DNA from: Cycas panzhihuaensis | Lineage: Eukaryota > Cycadophyta | Direction of reading: 5' to 3' | DNA: 64,000 nucleotides | Assembly (NCBI GenBank): GCA_023213395.1 | Contig: CM041465.1 | Location: 113,653,741-113,717,740 of the forward strand | Shown here: positions 21,850-34,054 of the stretch, in pieces | Layout of the letters: every line of letters begins with the position of its first letter | How positions within the stretch are numbered: the first letter of the stretch is position 1 | The notes under the pieces: model-generated | Databases searched by the model: none | Told to the model about the DNA's origin: nothing | Seen by the model: only the letters and a program-made list of their open reading frames with translations | Translations under genes and position numbers: made by a program

Positions 21850-24520
21850 CCAAAATGAATCCTATGCTTTCATTGCTAGAGTTAATGATGTGAGCATATT
21901 ATAGCATGAGAGTTTTGGTCATTTTAACTATAGGAGTATTAGGCTTATGAATAGATTAAAGATGATGGTAAGTCTACCACAAGTTCTATGTTTAGTAGGT
22001 ATTTATGAAGTATGTATGTATTGGAATCAAAATCACTATACTAGCTACTAGACTTATCCTTGTGTTTATAGATAATTATAGCAAGAAAGCATGGGTTTTC
22101 TTCTTGAAAAATCAATCTGAAGTATTTGATCAATCTTTTTAATGGAAAGTATGTGTTAAGAATGAAAGTGATAAGAAAATAAAGATTTTTTGAAAGTAAC
22201 AATAGAAAAGAGTATGCTAATACTTCTTTTAATCAATTTTACCTTAATCATGGTATTAAATAGGAATTAACTATCCCATATACCCCATAAGAAAATAATG
22301 TTATAGAGAGAAAAAAATATATCATTATTAAGATGGCAAGGTGTATGGTATATGCAAAGAATCTAAAACCAATATTTTGGGCAAAAGCTATTGCAATAGT
22401 TATTTATAATCTAAATAGGGTACCTACAAAAGTTATTTATGGAATTACCCTGAATGAGTATTAGACTAGTTAAAAACCTTCTATTAATTATTTTAAAGTA
22501 TTTGTGTGTATTACATATGGACATATCCCAAATACACTTCATAAGAAGTTAGATCATAAGAGTTTGAAGTGTATCTTCATGGGGTACTTAAGAGAGAATG
22601 AAGTTTATAGACTTTGGGATCTAGAGGGGAAGAATCTCTCGGTCAGTCAGGATGTTAAGTTGGATGAGTTGATGACATACCTTACTTAGAAGTTATCTAG
22701 AGATAGATTTTATCCTCTACTTCTTCCATTCCCAAGCCATGATTCAACAGGTATAAAGACTCAAGGAACTAAGTATTATATGAAAAATACAAGTAGGATA
22801 AAGTAGGAGTAATAATGAGTAATTATCATAAGGGCAAATATATTCAACACCATGTGCTCAATTATGGGCTAGGAGGACTATTAAAGAATTTGGTGTGATG
22901 ATAGAAGATCTTGAAGATGGACAAAGAATAACAAGTCAACAACCTAGTTAGACTTTTTTGATGGAGATCAAAGATTCCAATGATCTAATTTTATATGAAG
23001 AAGAGAAAGAGGATTCACAATAGAGAGCTACAGTGAAGGAGGATATAGTAATCCAATTTTATATGAAGAATGATACATGGTATTTTATTCCTTTACCTCC
23101 ATCTAAGAACTTGGTCAGTTGCAAGTGGCTCCATAAGATGAATTTTTACTCTAATAAAGAGGTAGATAAGTATAAGGCTTGACTTATTATATAAGTCTTT
23201 AAATAGAAAAAAAAAGAAATTGATTATGAAGATACATTTACACTAGTTTCCAAGATGATAATTGTTTGATTGATCCTTGATTTGGTAGCTGCATATGGTT
23301 AGGGGCTGCACCAAATAGATGTAAAGTTAACATTCCTTAATAAAGACAAAAATGATAGATCTATATGGCTTAACCTCTTGGTTCTATGAAGGAAGGATAA
23401 GAGCATTTAGAATATCACTTAAAAAAATCTCTTTGTGGCCTAAAATAAACACTATATTCTTGGTATAATAAGATCGATGCTAGATTAAAGGAGGACAGTT
23501 TTATTACAATATAATTAGGGTTGAGTCTTTATATTCAAAGGAATGGAACTACAATAGTTATTATTGTATTATATATTAGTGACCTTATTATTATATATAA
23601 CTTAAATAGTGCTAATATAACTACAAAGTCCTATTTAGGACATAGTTTCAATATGATAGATCTTGAGAAACTTCATTACTTCTTGGGCATTGAAGTTAGG
23701 CAAATGGATGATTAAATCATAATATTACAATTGAGTTATGCAAAAGGCTTGTTGAGAGATTTAGGACAAAGGATTATATACTAGTAAATAGACCACATGT
23801 AAAGGGCATGAAACTCTTAAAATATATGAATAAGCTACCTATAGATAGGACTTTATATCATTAATTTGTAGGGACTTTGATTTGCTTAACTTATATTAGA
23901 CTTGACATTACTTATATTATTTGATTGGTATCTTATTACATATAGAGTCCTCAAGAACTATATTAGGTTATTACAAAGAGAATTCTAAAGTATGTTAAGG
24001 GAACACTTAATCTTGGTCTTGAAAACTTTCGATGTAGAGAGGTGAAATTACATGGGTATACTAATGTAGATTAGGATGGAGATGCTAAAGATAAGAAATC
24101 AGATATTAGATGCATTTTTGGTATTGGCATTGGGTTTGTATTATAATAGTCCAAAAAGTAAACTATAATTGTACTATCTTTGACATAGGTTGAATATCAA
24201 GAACTAGGTGTAGATGTAAGTGAATCTATATGGTTGCAAGAATTTTTATAAAATCTTAGAATGTCTACTATCACACTTATTGTATACATTAATAATCATA
24301 GTATTATTCAACTTTTGAAGAATTCAAACTTTCATGCATATATAAAGCATATCAAGATCTAACATGATTACATCCATGAGCAGATCAAATTAGGGAAGTT
24401 GTAGGTTAAATTTCATTTAAGTGAAGAATAAATTTTAGATGTATTCACCAAAGTTCTTACTAACGAAAATTTCATCAAGATTCATGCTAATTCAAGACTT
24501 AGTGAAGTTATCCTTTAGGT
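21850..24520 (+). pseudogene. Ty1/copia polyprotein fragment (copia C)
   Basis: Plus strand, copia order. GAG-pre-integrase at about 21,910-22,010 (ERFGHFNYRSIRLMNRLKMM). Integrase core 22,040-22,690: ARKHGFSS, NNRKEYANTSFNQFYLNHGI, TIPYTP, ENNVIERK, FWAKAIAIVIYNLNRVPTK; the D-N-G-G-E-Y box is altered to NNRKEY but the E of VIERK remains. The open segment 22,504-22,689 is the integrase C-terminal domain (KLDHKSLKCIFMGY). RT 23,080-23,715 (WLHKMNFYSNKEVDKYKA; GLHQIDVKLTFLNKD; open segment 23,521-23,715) has LYISDLIII in place of the Y-V-D-D box. RNase H 23,960-24,490 (ILKYVKGTLNLGL; AYIKHIKI; ILDVFTKVLTNENF). Many stops. No LTR was found on either side. Confidence 0.85.
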
Positions 24521-26392
24521 AGGATATATTAATAAGGATAAAGAGAAATGATAGTCTAACTTTTAGAAAGACTTTAAAACATTGCATTTATTGTATATAG
24601 GTTGATAGATGTATATTTGACAGACTTATGGATCTATTTAAAGGGATCTTGAGTCCATAGTATTTTTATTTTTTAAGCATCAATGTAATCTTTTATTTTG
24701 TGGTGGGATTTTATTGAAATGTTTTCCATATCAATTTTATCTATGTGTACATATTTTGTTTATGCTTATTGTGTACATAGAGATTAGTATTCTTGTTTCT
24801 AACACAAGTGAGGATTTGTAAAACTATTTCTAATTGATAAATGCATTGGACTAGGTTTGGATTATAGATAAGTATTTTATCAAAGAAAATAATAACAAAC
24901 TTTCAAAGATGAGGTGAAAAGGTTATATTCATGAGTATTTATAAGGTGGTGGGGGTATCATAAAGACTAAATGGCATAACCTAAAATTTAAAATTGTCAT
25001 GATAGGTATGGAATACTACTTAATGGTAACCATTAAGGGCAATGAGAATTTAATAATACCTTCATATAAGATCTAGATTTGAAAATATATGTACCAATTA
25101 GATTTCATCTAACATATCACTAATTTAGGAGGTTAGTAATTTCCTTTTACTTATAATTTTCATTAGTTCCTTATGGTTGATACCTAAGCAAAAAAACCAA
25201 TCTTTTTTGTAAACCAAAATAATGGAAGAAATATATTATCTTTTACTTGGATGGATGATGCTTATATCAAGGAGTTCTATGGTTTTTTGGGACTTCACTA
25301 TCTTGGAGATAGGTATTCTAATAAGGTTTAAGGATAATTAGATCATAGGAGTTATTGAGCTTAATAATATATTTAAAGCCTTTCTTAGGAGATAAGGGGT
25401 TTATAACAAATAAAAGAAAAAATAGATTAGCATTAGGTAAGGGTTATTGAATGTTAGGGTAAGTGAAGGTGGAGCTTCATTATTATTAAGATGAACTATG
25501 GATTCTAAGTTATTATTTTGGTGCTTTCATATTTGATTCTGAGACATAAGTTAAATCAAATACCTTTGTATGCCATGGATCTTATGGGTTTGTCTAAGAT
25601 AGTCTTTGAAAAGGATGAAGAGATAGGTAAGGGAATTATTTGTATTATAAATACAAAATGTTTTTAACCATTAGACTTCTAGGATAGAATGTAATCCTTC
25701 AATAGAAAGGATATAAATTATTAAAATTATGTGATATGCTCCTACTTAAATGTGAAGATGTTTTATTGTCCCTACATAATATAGGGTGTAATAATTATGT
25801 CAAGAGCAAGTAAAGATAGTTCTTGGGATAATATGTGAGCTCAATTAATAGAAAAGACTAATGCTAATAAAGTTGAGCAATGTGCCAAATTCAATGACAA
25901 TGGTTATTAGGGTTATACAAAGTGCATATTTTACTCTTAATGGTTCAAGGTAAGAGGTTAGGAAGGCATTAGGTTAAAGGTTGAAGCCATCTCTTAGGGT
26001 GTTTCCTCAACCATGCAATGTCTTGAGTTAGATTAATCATGTATGTAGAGGTTAAGATCAAAGCTGACGATTATAAGTCTAACTTTATATACTTTGGAAT
26101 GATCCTAACCCTACTTCTCTAAGCACTTAATACATAAGTTGGCCTCTTTTCATTAGTTGACATTGGTTATAATTATATGGATAGGAATTGAGGATTTATC
26201 AACTACTCAATGTTGAGAATTATCTAATCATTATTACTATGATTTTATAGTAGGAGGGCAGTAGTAAAAAATTAAATCCCATCATTGTATGAATGGGCAC
26301 TTAAAGGAAAACTCCACTAACTATGGAGATTGCCTCTCTAAGGTGAGTAAGTGGGACTAATTTCAAGTGTATTTTGATGTGATCCTTGAGTC
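24521..26392. other. Gene-free AT-rich stretch
   Basis: Directly after copia C; the first few hundred bases may hold its worn 3' LTR but I found no polypurine tract plus TG start. I could read no domain in either strand up to the microsatellite at 26.4 kb. A plus-strand frame near 25.85-26.0 kb is slightly less broken but unrecognised. Confidence 0.45.
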
Positions 26393-26470
26393 CATATATA
26401 TATGTATGCATGTATGTATGTGTATATATATATATATATACACACACATATACATATACATACATATATG
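26393..26470 (+). repeat. Compound TA/TATG/CA microsatellite
   Basis: TATG-type units, then TA units, then a mirror-like CACATATACATA tail, making the tract partly self-complementary. Confidence 0.95.
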
Positions 26471-26524
26471 ATTAAGAATTTATATTACCCAATTCTATAG
26501 CTTTCGGTAATTTGTATTACCCAC

Positions 26525-29240
26525 AAGGCAATCTTTGTGAGTGTCATATTTTGTAAGGCCTTTTAGTAGTTGTGGGAGGAGAAACATCCATTAGTAATTG
26601 TTATATCTATTAGGAGGTAGTTGAACACTAGTGGCTTCCACCTAAAGGTCATCAACTAAAATTGAAGCTAAAGTTATACTTTCTTGAGTTGTTGACGTAA
26701 ATGCTACTGGAATTTATGAAGGAGTTAGAGTGTAGGAGGAGGCTAGTATTGGTGGCTTGACAATTTATCCAAGAGTCACTTAGGATGCACAAACTTCTTC
26801 TACTACTATAATATAAGATTAAGGTGGAGGTAGGTCCTATGAATCTTCTATAAATATTATATCTCGTGTTGGGTAATCTTGGTTTCCAACCATATCAAAC
26901 ACTTTATAGGCTTTACAACCAAGTACATAGCTAATGAAGATGCATTTCAGGCTCTTGTCATCAAGCTTCTTTTTGTTGTCCTTTTAAATATATTTATATA
27001 CCATGCATCCAAAGATCTTCACGAGTGCTACCCATGGTTTCTGACCTGATCAGACTTCTTCAAGAGTAATATTCCTAACTGCAGTTGTGGGACTTATGTT
27101 GGTTAGATAAGTAGTTATCATTGTGGCATCAACCCAAGATCTGGTTGTAAGATTTGCAACACTAAGCATGGATTTTCCTTTATTTATCAATATCTAATCC
27201 ATTCTTTTGACTACACCATTTTGTGGAGGTGTGTGAGGAGTTAAGAACTGATGTTGGATGTTATGTTCCTTACCCAAAATGTTGAACTGATTAGAAATAT
27301 ACTCACCACCATTATCAAATCTAAGGGCCTTGATTATCTTTCTACTTTTTTTTTCTATGGAAGCTTTGAACTCTTTGAATTTATTTTGGATTTTATACTT
27401 ATTTCTTAGGAAACAAGCCCACATTTTCCTTAAGAAGTTATTTATCAATGTGATGAAATGCTAATTTTTATTTAGTGGTTATTCAGGTACCAACCCAAAA
27501 ATGTCTAGGTGTACCATCACTAATGGTGTTAAGGATCCCCATGTATTCTTAGAAGGAAAATTTTCTCTTTAGTGCTTTCCTATTAGGCAAGCCTCACATA
27601 TGTTATTATACTTCTTAATTTTGTGTAAACCATATACCATTTGGAGCTTAAACATGAGGTCCAAGCTTTGCAAATTTAAATGACTTGGGTATTGATGACA
27701 TAGGTGTTCTTTGAAGCTATTTGAGATGACAATTTCTTTTGAATATAAGAATTCACTTGGTTCTTATACGCAAGGGGACTCTTCATTAATTACTTCATTT
27801 ACTTTATCAATTTGAGCTGTGTTGGGCATTGAACAAGATTTATTTTCCAACCTATATAAGCCACCATCTTCATGTCTTATGGCCACAAGTTTGCATGTTA
27901 AATGATCTGTGATTCTACTAGTACCATAGCCAAATAGGACATCTAAATTAAGTTTGATTATTTCATTGATAGAGAGCAAGTTCACCTCCATTTCAGGTGC
28001 AAGGAATATATTATTGATGTGGTGCCTCATATTATAATCCTTTAAGGCCATTAGAGCCCTACTAATTTTGGTCATATCATAAGTCAAATTATCCCTAAAT
28101 GTGATAGTTTGAGTATTGATTGGGTGGGTCTCTTATAATATTTTTTCTAATCTGATCATATATCTCGTTACACCTGAGTCAAGGAGCCATGCATCCTCAT
28201 CAAGCTGTGAAGAAAGAGCTACAAAGAATAGGTTATAGAAGGAGGAATCCTAATTATCTACCACATTGCTTCCCTATTATTTATTATTATGCTAGTTCCT
28301 TTAATTTTTTATAGTGAACTACTGTTTATTTTGAGTTGTTTCTCCTTGAGTGGGTCTCAGATTCTAATTATGTTGGTAGAATTGGCCTTGTGATTGGAAT
28401 GATGGCCCTTATTACCATTGAATAAGGCCTCTTTATTGGAAACATGGGCCTCCTTGTTATAAAATAGCACCCCGCTATTATAGAAACGGGGCTCCTTGTA
28501 GAAGGCACGATCCTCCTTATTAATATCCTTTATTCTATTAAGAGTAACTAGGACCTCCTTATTGATATGAGGGTGCTCCTTATTAGTAGATTAGGCCTAA
28601 TTGTTGATAATAAGAGGTAGATTATTAGAAGCTACACCCATATGATTGGCTCCCTTGATTTTGAAAGAGTTGTGAATCAACTTGTCGTCTCTTGCATTTA
28701 ATAACTAAGCATTTTTTTTTATCATAGTAGAGGCAACTAATATTTGGTCTAACCTATTAATTCTTTTAAAGTTGTGCATATGGCTGATATTAAGATTATT
28801 GAGGCTAATGACTTAAACAAGAGGAGAAGCTATTAATTGGTTCTTACTTCTATTAGTTTGGTTATTGATATGGCTCTTGAGATATGGTCAGAGAATCTAA
28901 GTGTTGAGTTAGATCTTGGTGTTGACTAAGCTGTTGAACTGATCTATTAATAGTCTTACACTTTTCTAAGTCATGGGCTATTAAGGTAGGAGTGGGGTTA
29001 GATATAGATGTCATCCCAAGTTAATTGAGTATATTCTCCTCTTGTAATAAGAGTTCCTCAAAGGTCATGAAGTCTATTTTTGAATAATTATCATGTAATT
29101 TAGAGACAAAGGAGTTATATTCTATGGGTAGGATGTTCATAATACTAGAGATTAAGTCATGGTTTGAAAGTGGTTCATTAAGGATTATAAGTTGGTTCCT
29201 AATTATTTTGACTTTGGTCAAGTAATTTGCAATGTTTCCA
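26525..29240 (-). pseudogene. Ale-like copia body D (gag to RT start)
   Basis: Minus strand, reading down from 29,240. Gag C-terminal part: 29,021-29,221 (NQLIILNEPLSNHDLISSIM, FEELLLQEENILN), then an N/K/E-rich repeat zone (28,420-28,600). Protease box WLLDSGVTRYM near 28,170. Pre-integrase 27,764-28,087 (GGLYRLENKS). Integrase 27,000-27,560, open segment 27,194-27,448 (FDNGGEYISNQFN, PPQNGVVKR), then KKLDDKSLKCIF. A linker runs to the RT threshold, where the element breaks at about 26,525. It lacks RT, RNase H, both LTRs and the gag N-terminus. Integrase before RT marks Ty1/copia; Ale lineage is inferred from the companion RNase H and short LTRs. Multiple stops. Confidence 0.85.
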
Positions 29241-30234
29241 ACAAAAGTATACCTATATCAAAACTTTATGAATGTAGAGAAGATAAGTCATGAAAATACA
29301 ATTAATTTTAAATTCACCTATTTATTATAGGGTGTAACCTATGCTTGGTACAAATAATTATACCCAACTAAGACATGGGAGAATATTACAAAGTAATTTT
29401 AGGAGAGATTATAAAAGTTTTAAAGTAATGAGATAATGGAGTTATCTCTCAAGGAAATGAGATAAAGGCTAGTAGAATTACTATTAATATATATGTGAAA
29501 AATAAATATTAATGTTCTAAGTATGAGGAATAGAGAAAAAATCATTAATTATAATATGAGAAACTATTTTATAAATGGGCTAAATTCTAAAGCAAGGGCC
29601 ATAATGGTGACTCATCCCTTGAAATTCTTCCATTGTGCACATGAATTGGTGTTAGGCTTTGAGAAAAAAATAGACATTTAAAAGGGCAGCCATAAACCTT
29701 ATTATTGAGAGCATGAGACAAAATGTAATAATTAAGAAGCCAAAATATAACTAAACCTTCCTATTAAGTAACAAAAATAAAGGAGACCTCAAAAGTAGAA
29801 GCCTTTAAAAAGGAAGTCATAAGGTTAAAGTTATAAAGAAATAAGCCTCAAGTTACTAAGGAGAAGAAAAATATAGGGGTAATGAACCCTAATTGAAGAA
29901 GCGATGTAACATTTGGGATAATAATTCATATTTTAGTAAAGAATGTGACCTAAATGAGAGGAATAATATGGTAAAAAAGTACATGGTGTTATATTTGTGA
30001 TATTGATAACCATAATATGAATAAACACTATTTTAATAGATGTAAAACAAACCAATGCGGTAGAGGTTATAGAAGAAGAAATAACTTAACCATGATGTAA
30101 TATAATAATGATGCAAAAAGGTGTGTGAAAGAATAATAATGCATGAAGAGAGAATAAAGGAAAAGTACTAAACTAACTAAAATAATAGAGATAAAATTGA
30201 TCCATCCTTATAGAAAATACCTATAGAGAGATCA
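29241..30234. repeat. Module tail repeat T1 (zinc-knuckle part), unit 1
   Basis: Between copia D gag and the kinase. The same sequence recurs at 38,401-39,170, 42,961-43,735, 47,521-47,904 and 53,641-54,021. It is AT-rich; the gag N-terminus that should be here is not readable. On the plus strand it carries a worn zinc-knuckle pair (next entry). Confidence 0.6.
29900..30070 (+). pseudogene. Tandem CCHC-like zinc-knuckle remnant
   Basis: Plus-strand frames give CNIWDNNSYFSKEC and, in another frame, CYICDIDNHNMNK followed by HYFNRCKTNQC and an R/G-rich tail (GRGYRRRNN). In the other copies the first motif reads CHICDNNSCFSK-like or CHICDNNSYFSKE. The spacing C-x2-C-x4-x-x4-C suggests a retroelement gag or RNA-binding knuckle, opposite in strand to the surrounding copia. 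Frames are broken and the histidine is often lost, so this is tentative. Confidence 0.35.
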
Positions 30235-30791
30235 AACATCACCTAATAAGAAGGCTGTCAAAATCTAAGAGGTCCACTAGAGCATATATGCTGAAACTAT
30301 TGAGAAAACTATATGCTTGGCCTATTATAGATAGCCTTCACAAAGAAGAATGTTATATTCTAAACTAGACCCTTAAATATACATAAAACATTAGACTCAA
30401 TCTTAAAATATGAGAAGGGACTAATTAGAGTAAGAGACCTAAAGGAGTTAGGACCATAGGATCCATATGATCATAGGTAGGTTCTTGGAAAATTATCAAT
30501 ATGAGTGACTTATCTCACATAAGTTGAGATAGGTTAATAATACATGCTTTTAACTTCAACTAGCCTCGAGCTTTAATAGGTAAAATAAAAAGAGGTCATT
30601 ACTCTCAATAAGATGCATAGAGAATTCACTCAGTTTTTTAGGTCACATATATAAATGCATAGTCTGGATAGATGTCATCCATTAGGCCAATCAAAATATC
30701 AATCATAATACTCTTCTCTCACATAAGGCCAAAAGATCACCTCTCTCTCATCTAATGATTAAATCTAGGTACAAAGAAAGTGATCCACCTT
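30235..30791. repeat. Module tail repeat T2, unit 1
   Basis: Begins CACCTAATAAGAAGG and runs to CCACCTTA at the kinase edge. It matches 39,177-39,619, 43,738-44,179 and, in part, 49,981-50,294. The unit here is somewhat longer than the others. No gene seen. Confidence 0.7.
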
Positions 30792-31865
30792 AAACTTCCT
30801 TAGCGAAAAGATGATCCCTTGGGTCAAACTTCAACAAACCACAAAGCAAATCAATGAGGGCTTCTAATGAGGGATCCCCATTTTGATTGATAAGAATCTA
30901 TAGGTGATGCAATCTCTGGACTACTCGAACTCTATCTTTGGATGTAGCCCCCATGGCCAGTTGAGTTCCCTACCATTTCTAATGTACTCCCTTATACAAT
31001 CAACACCCTATTTTATCATATATTGAAGAATTGGTCCCAATACCTGTTGCATCATTACAAGATGTTCCAAATCATCAATGGTTGAAAAAAAGGCATTTCC
31101 ATAGAATAATTCTACCAAAATGCACCTAACACTCTACAAATTGATAAGATAACTTCGTCCAATACCCATTACCACCTTAGGTGCTTGGTATCCTCTGGTG
31201 GCAACTACCTTGCCATGGTATTCATTCTCGAATCTGGCATTACCAAAATCAATGAGTTTAATTACACTTGACGAGGTAATGCACTTATAACGATTCTTAT
31301 GATCTGAAGAATTCTTGTCAAGTAGATACACATATTCTGAGGAGACAAGAAGAATGTTCTCAAGCTTTAGATTAATATGTGAGAGAGCGAGCTCATGAAT
31401 GAATACAACATCCTCTAATAGCTGACGTGTGAATTCTCAATTCAGAATAACAGACAAAGGCCAGTGATTATTTCTACATAATAAATCGTATAAATTCAGT
31501 GCCAGCTTTTCACAAACAATGAAACTAAGTCTTCAATTTCAGGTAGCCCCAAGATCCATTGGTATCAAACTTTGCTATCATGTGAAGAATGTCAATTTTA
31601 GACTAAGTTGCAACACCATATTGCCATACAGTGTGTATAACCTTGATGGCTACTTGCTCTTGCTTTTCATGATCGTGACAATCTAAAACTCTACCAAAAC
31701 ACGTAGTGCCTATCTTTATAATCTGGTTGCCATGGATGGTATGCAACAGCATGCACATGGTTAGATCTCTTCTCATCATGCTCCTTTTTTCTTCTTATTA
31801 TTGGACTGTGACTCTTTAATACGACGACTTGTGTATGGTTGTTTATAATAAACTGCACTCTCCAT
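30792..31865 (-). pseudogene. AFC/LAMMER-type dual-specificity kinase, processed pseudogene
   Basis: LAMMER kinases phosphorylate SR splicing factors in the nucleus. From a minus ATG at 31,865 (MESAVYYKQPYTSRR) the readable order is: HPWQPDYKDRHYVF; FGRVLDCHDHEKQEQVAIKV; EKLALNLYDLL; RQLLEDVVFIHELALSH; catalytic loop HINLKLEN; LLVSSEYV; IKLIDFGNARFE; TRGYQAPKV; CILVELFYGNAFF; the LAMMER box EHLVMMQQVLGP; NWPWGATSKDRVRVVQRL; LLKFDPRDHLF. It is continuous across positions where plant AFC genes have many introns, so I infer a retrocopy. Defects: the glycine-rich loop is deleted between HYVF and FGRV with a frame change, the catalytic Asp is Asn (HINLKLEN), APE is APK, and stops occur. It ends abruptly at the tail repeat. 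Confidence 0.88.
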
Positions 31866-32710
31866 GCCAAAACCTCTGCTAAGAGATCAACTAAGCAATT
31901 ATTTTAGCGTGTGTATCGAATTATTTTCAATCATAGATACTTTACAGAAATTATTGAGCTACAAAATAACAATACCTATAAGTTAAGGTGCCTCCATACA
32001 CAATAGAATTATGATGTCTTACCTGTACAACTTACTACTATATATGGATCCAGGTATGCGTGCGGTCGACTTATAGCTGAGGTGACCCATAATACATAGA
32101 GACACCATAGGCATGTTCTTATTCAGTATCACCCCCAAGACAAAAACACTTCATAAAGAACCCCATTAAGGACACAACTAAGGAAATCGGCATAGTGCAT
32201 ATGAAATGGGGTCAACTCACTATTTTCTAAAGATGCTTCATACGATTAATGCTCTCATTTGCTTAAAATACTGCTCATACACCACCTTGCTCTAGAACCT
32301 TTTCTTAAAACTTACCACCTTGTCTTCATTTTGTAATTGTTAAAGGTACTTATTTATAAAGGACATGGGATGTTGCCAGTAGAATGTATCTATGATGATG
32401 GAAATATAAGATAGAAACCACAGGCAATAGCATGGTATTAAATGATAGCTTGGATACTCAAAATTAAGGCTCTCTTAAACATTATTAATGTAAATTAGAA
32501 AAAACTTAAAAAGTGTGTTAATGACAAGAACTCAAGCACAAATAAACCACAATAAATAAGAATAATAGAAAATAGAAAGAACCCAATCTATGGTTATTTG
32601 GAAATGTCATTTATGGATACAACATTTAAGATGGATTATGCTAGAAGGATTATTGTGGTGTTTATCAGAGATGATGGAAATATGATATGAAGCATTATGA
32701 ACAACCTCAA

Positions 32711-33052
32711 TTACTGCAAAAGTACCATGCCAAAAAGAATGAAATTTATTGATGCAAATTCATCTTTAACTTTGTCAAATAGAAAAATGGTTTCAATATG
32801 GTAAAAGAAAGAAACAAAAATAGTTTGATCATATGTTAAATTAGCTTGCATTTTGATATCTTCTAGATTGTTTAAGTCACACAGGCAATCTTCACCAACC
32901 TTTTCTAACTTAATGAGCTAAGTCCCAAATGATATGCAATTCAAAAGTTGGTTGCAAATATCTAAATAGAGGGAATGAATTTTACTTTTAATGGGAATTA
33001 TAGATTCTTGACCATAAACTAGAGAAGATGTGACAAATCCATTAGTTATCAT
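32711..33052 (-). pseudogene. Gypsy integrase C-terminal fragment
   Basis: A 114-codon frame including the stop, the same length as 58,252-58,593, with an in-frame stop in this copy (T-stop-LIKLEKVGEDC, Trp codon lost). Motifs: LVYGQESIIPIKSKIHSLYL, then NLEDIKMQANLTYDQT. The V-Y-G-x-E-x-x-x-P-I-E opening is the signature of the end of the integrase core in plant Ty3/gypsy elements. It is unrelated to the copia elements around it and was probably present in the ancestral module. Confidence 0.7.
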
Positions 33053-33113
33053 GACAATGGATCAATTGAGATATAAGGATGGATAAATTTAATAATGCTA
33101 ATCATTTTTGTAT

Positions 33114-33380
33114 TTATGGATGATAATTTTCAAAAGTGATAATCAAGAGAAGGGTGATACAAGATAATGTGAAAGGTAAGGTAGATACATGTGGTATATT
33201 TGGTAATGGAGTTATAAATGTTGAATATATTGCCATATAAATATGAGACGAGAATAATTGGTAGGGAAGCAAGGTGGGGATGAGAAGTATATGGGCAATG
33301 TAAGTGAACGTAATGAATGTGGGCACTTTAGAAATAGAGTCATGGAGTATTATTTCAGTTAGTATTAGGGGTATTTTCAT
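33114..33380 (-). other. 88-codon open frame of segment L, copy 1
   Basis: MKIPLILTEIILHDSIS start, hydrophobic and Pro/Ser/Thr-rich, possibly one or two membrane segments by composition. It is conserved in position and length at 57,924-58,190 (open) and 63,382-63,648 (one internal stop). I recognise no family. It may be chance reading of AT-rich DNA kept open because the copies are young. Confidence 0.35.
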
Positions 33381-34039
33381 AAATGTGATGATCTTGATAT
33401 ATAAGTAGTGATTATCTAGATGACAATAAAAGAAATAACGTTAGGAGGTTAACCATAATCAAAGGTTATAAGAGAGTTAACTTCAAGAATGGTACTAATT
33501 TGTATATAATAAGGGGTATTAAAATTGATATCTATAAAGACTAGATAAAATGATAACTATTAGGTAATACAAGGTAATATGGTAGTTAGTAGTTAGGTGT
33601 GTTTAATATTACTAGCAAGCTTAACATTGTGGGAAGTAAAAGTGATAAGCATGATGCAATGGTGCTATTTTAAGGCATTTACTTAGATACATAAAATCAC
33701 CTTATAATTCTATAGGTTGGTTGGGAGTTAATGAATGATTACATTGTAAGATCTCCATCAATGTGACTTAAACAATTTTCATAAACTTTACACCATTTAT
33801 ATACATACATAAACATGGAAGTTACTAGAGATTATCTAAGAGTTATCAAAGTTTAAAAACCTTTGCATGGGTTAAGGTTTAGAAATTGTTAAGGAACTCC
33901 TTGCAAAGGATGTCTCTAGTGTTAAATACTTCAGAATCTAAGAAATCATGTGCTTTGATCAAGATATTAAGTAAAATAATATAACTATGTAATAAAACAT
34001 GTAAAATAAATAAGCATAACTTAGGCAGACAAAGTACGG

Positions 34040-34054
34040 GTGAATTTGTCACCA
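34040..34054 (-). other. Primer-site-like sequence next to LTR
   Basis: Minus strand TGGTGACAAATTCAC begins exactly at the LTR edge. The same 15 bases follow the LTRs at 57,249 and 62,708. It starts TGGT like a tRNA primer site but does not match the usual tRNA-Met site beyond that. Confidence 0.45.

Larger units (their letters stand above)
31866..34054 (-). repeat. Inter-LTR/kinase segment L, copy 1
   Basis: Reverse complement of 57,249-59,537 and, as far as the window goes, 62,708-64,000. In minus order it holds a TGGT primer-site-like start beside the LTR, an 88-codon open frame, a gypsy integrase C-terminal fragment, then AT-rich sequence leading into the kinase. Just above the kinase ATG an intron-like stretch is visible (CAG/GTAAGA near 32,010 to TTAGCAG/AGG near 31,875). 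Compared with copy 2 it lacks about 97 bases (those at 59,178-59,275). Confidence 0.75.

Noticed and set aside
24600-26100. Possible third gypsy or copia body
   Set aside because: No RT, RNase H, integrase or gag motif could be read in any frame.
26393-26470. Cruciform or regulatory element from the CACATATACATA mirror
   Set aside because: It is plain microsatellite sequence; no further support.
30792-31865. Functional protein kinase gene
   Set aside because: Glycine-rich loop deleted, catalytic Asp replaced, APE changed, several stops and a frameshift.
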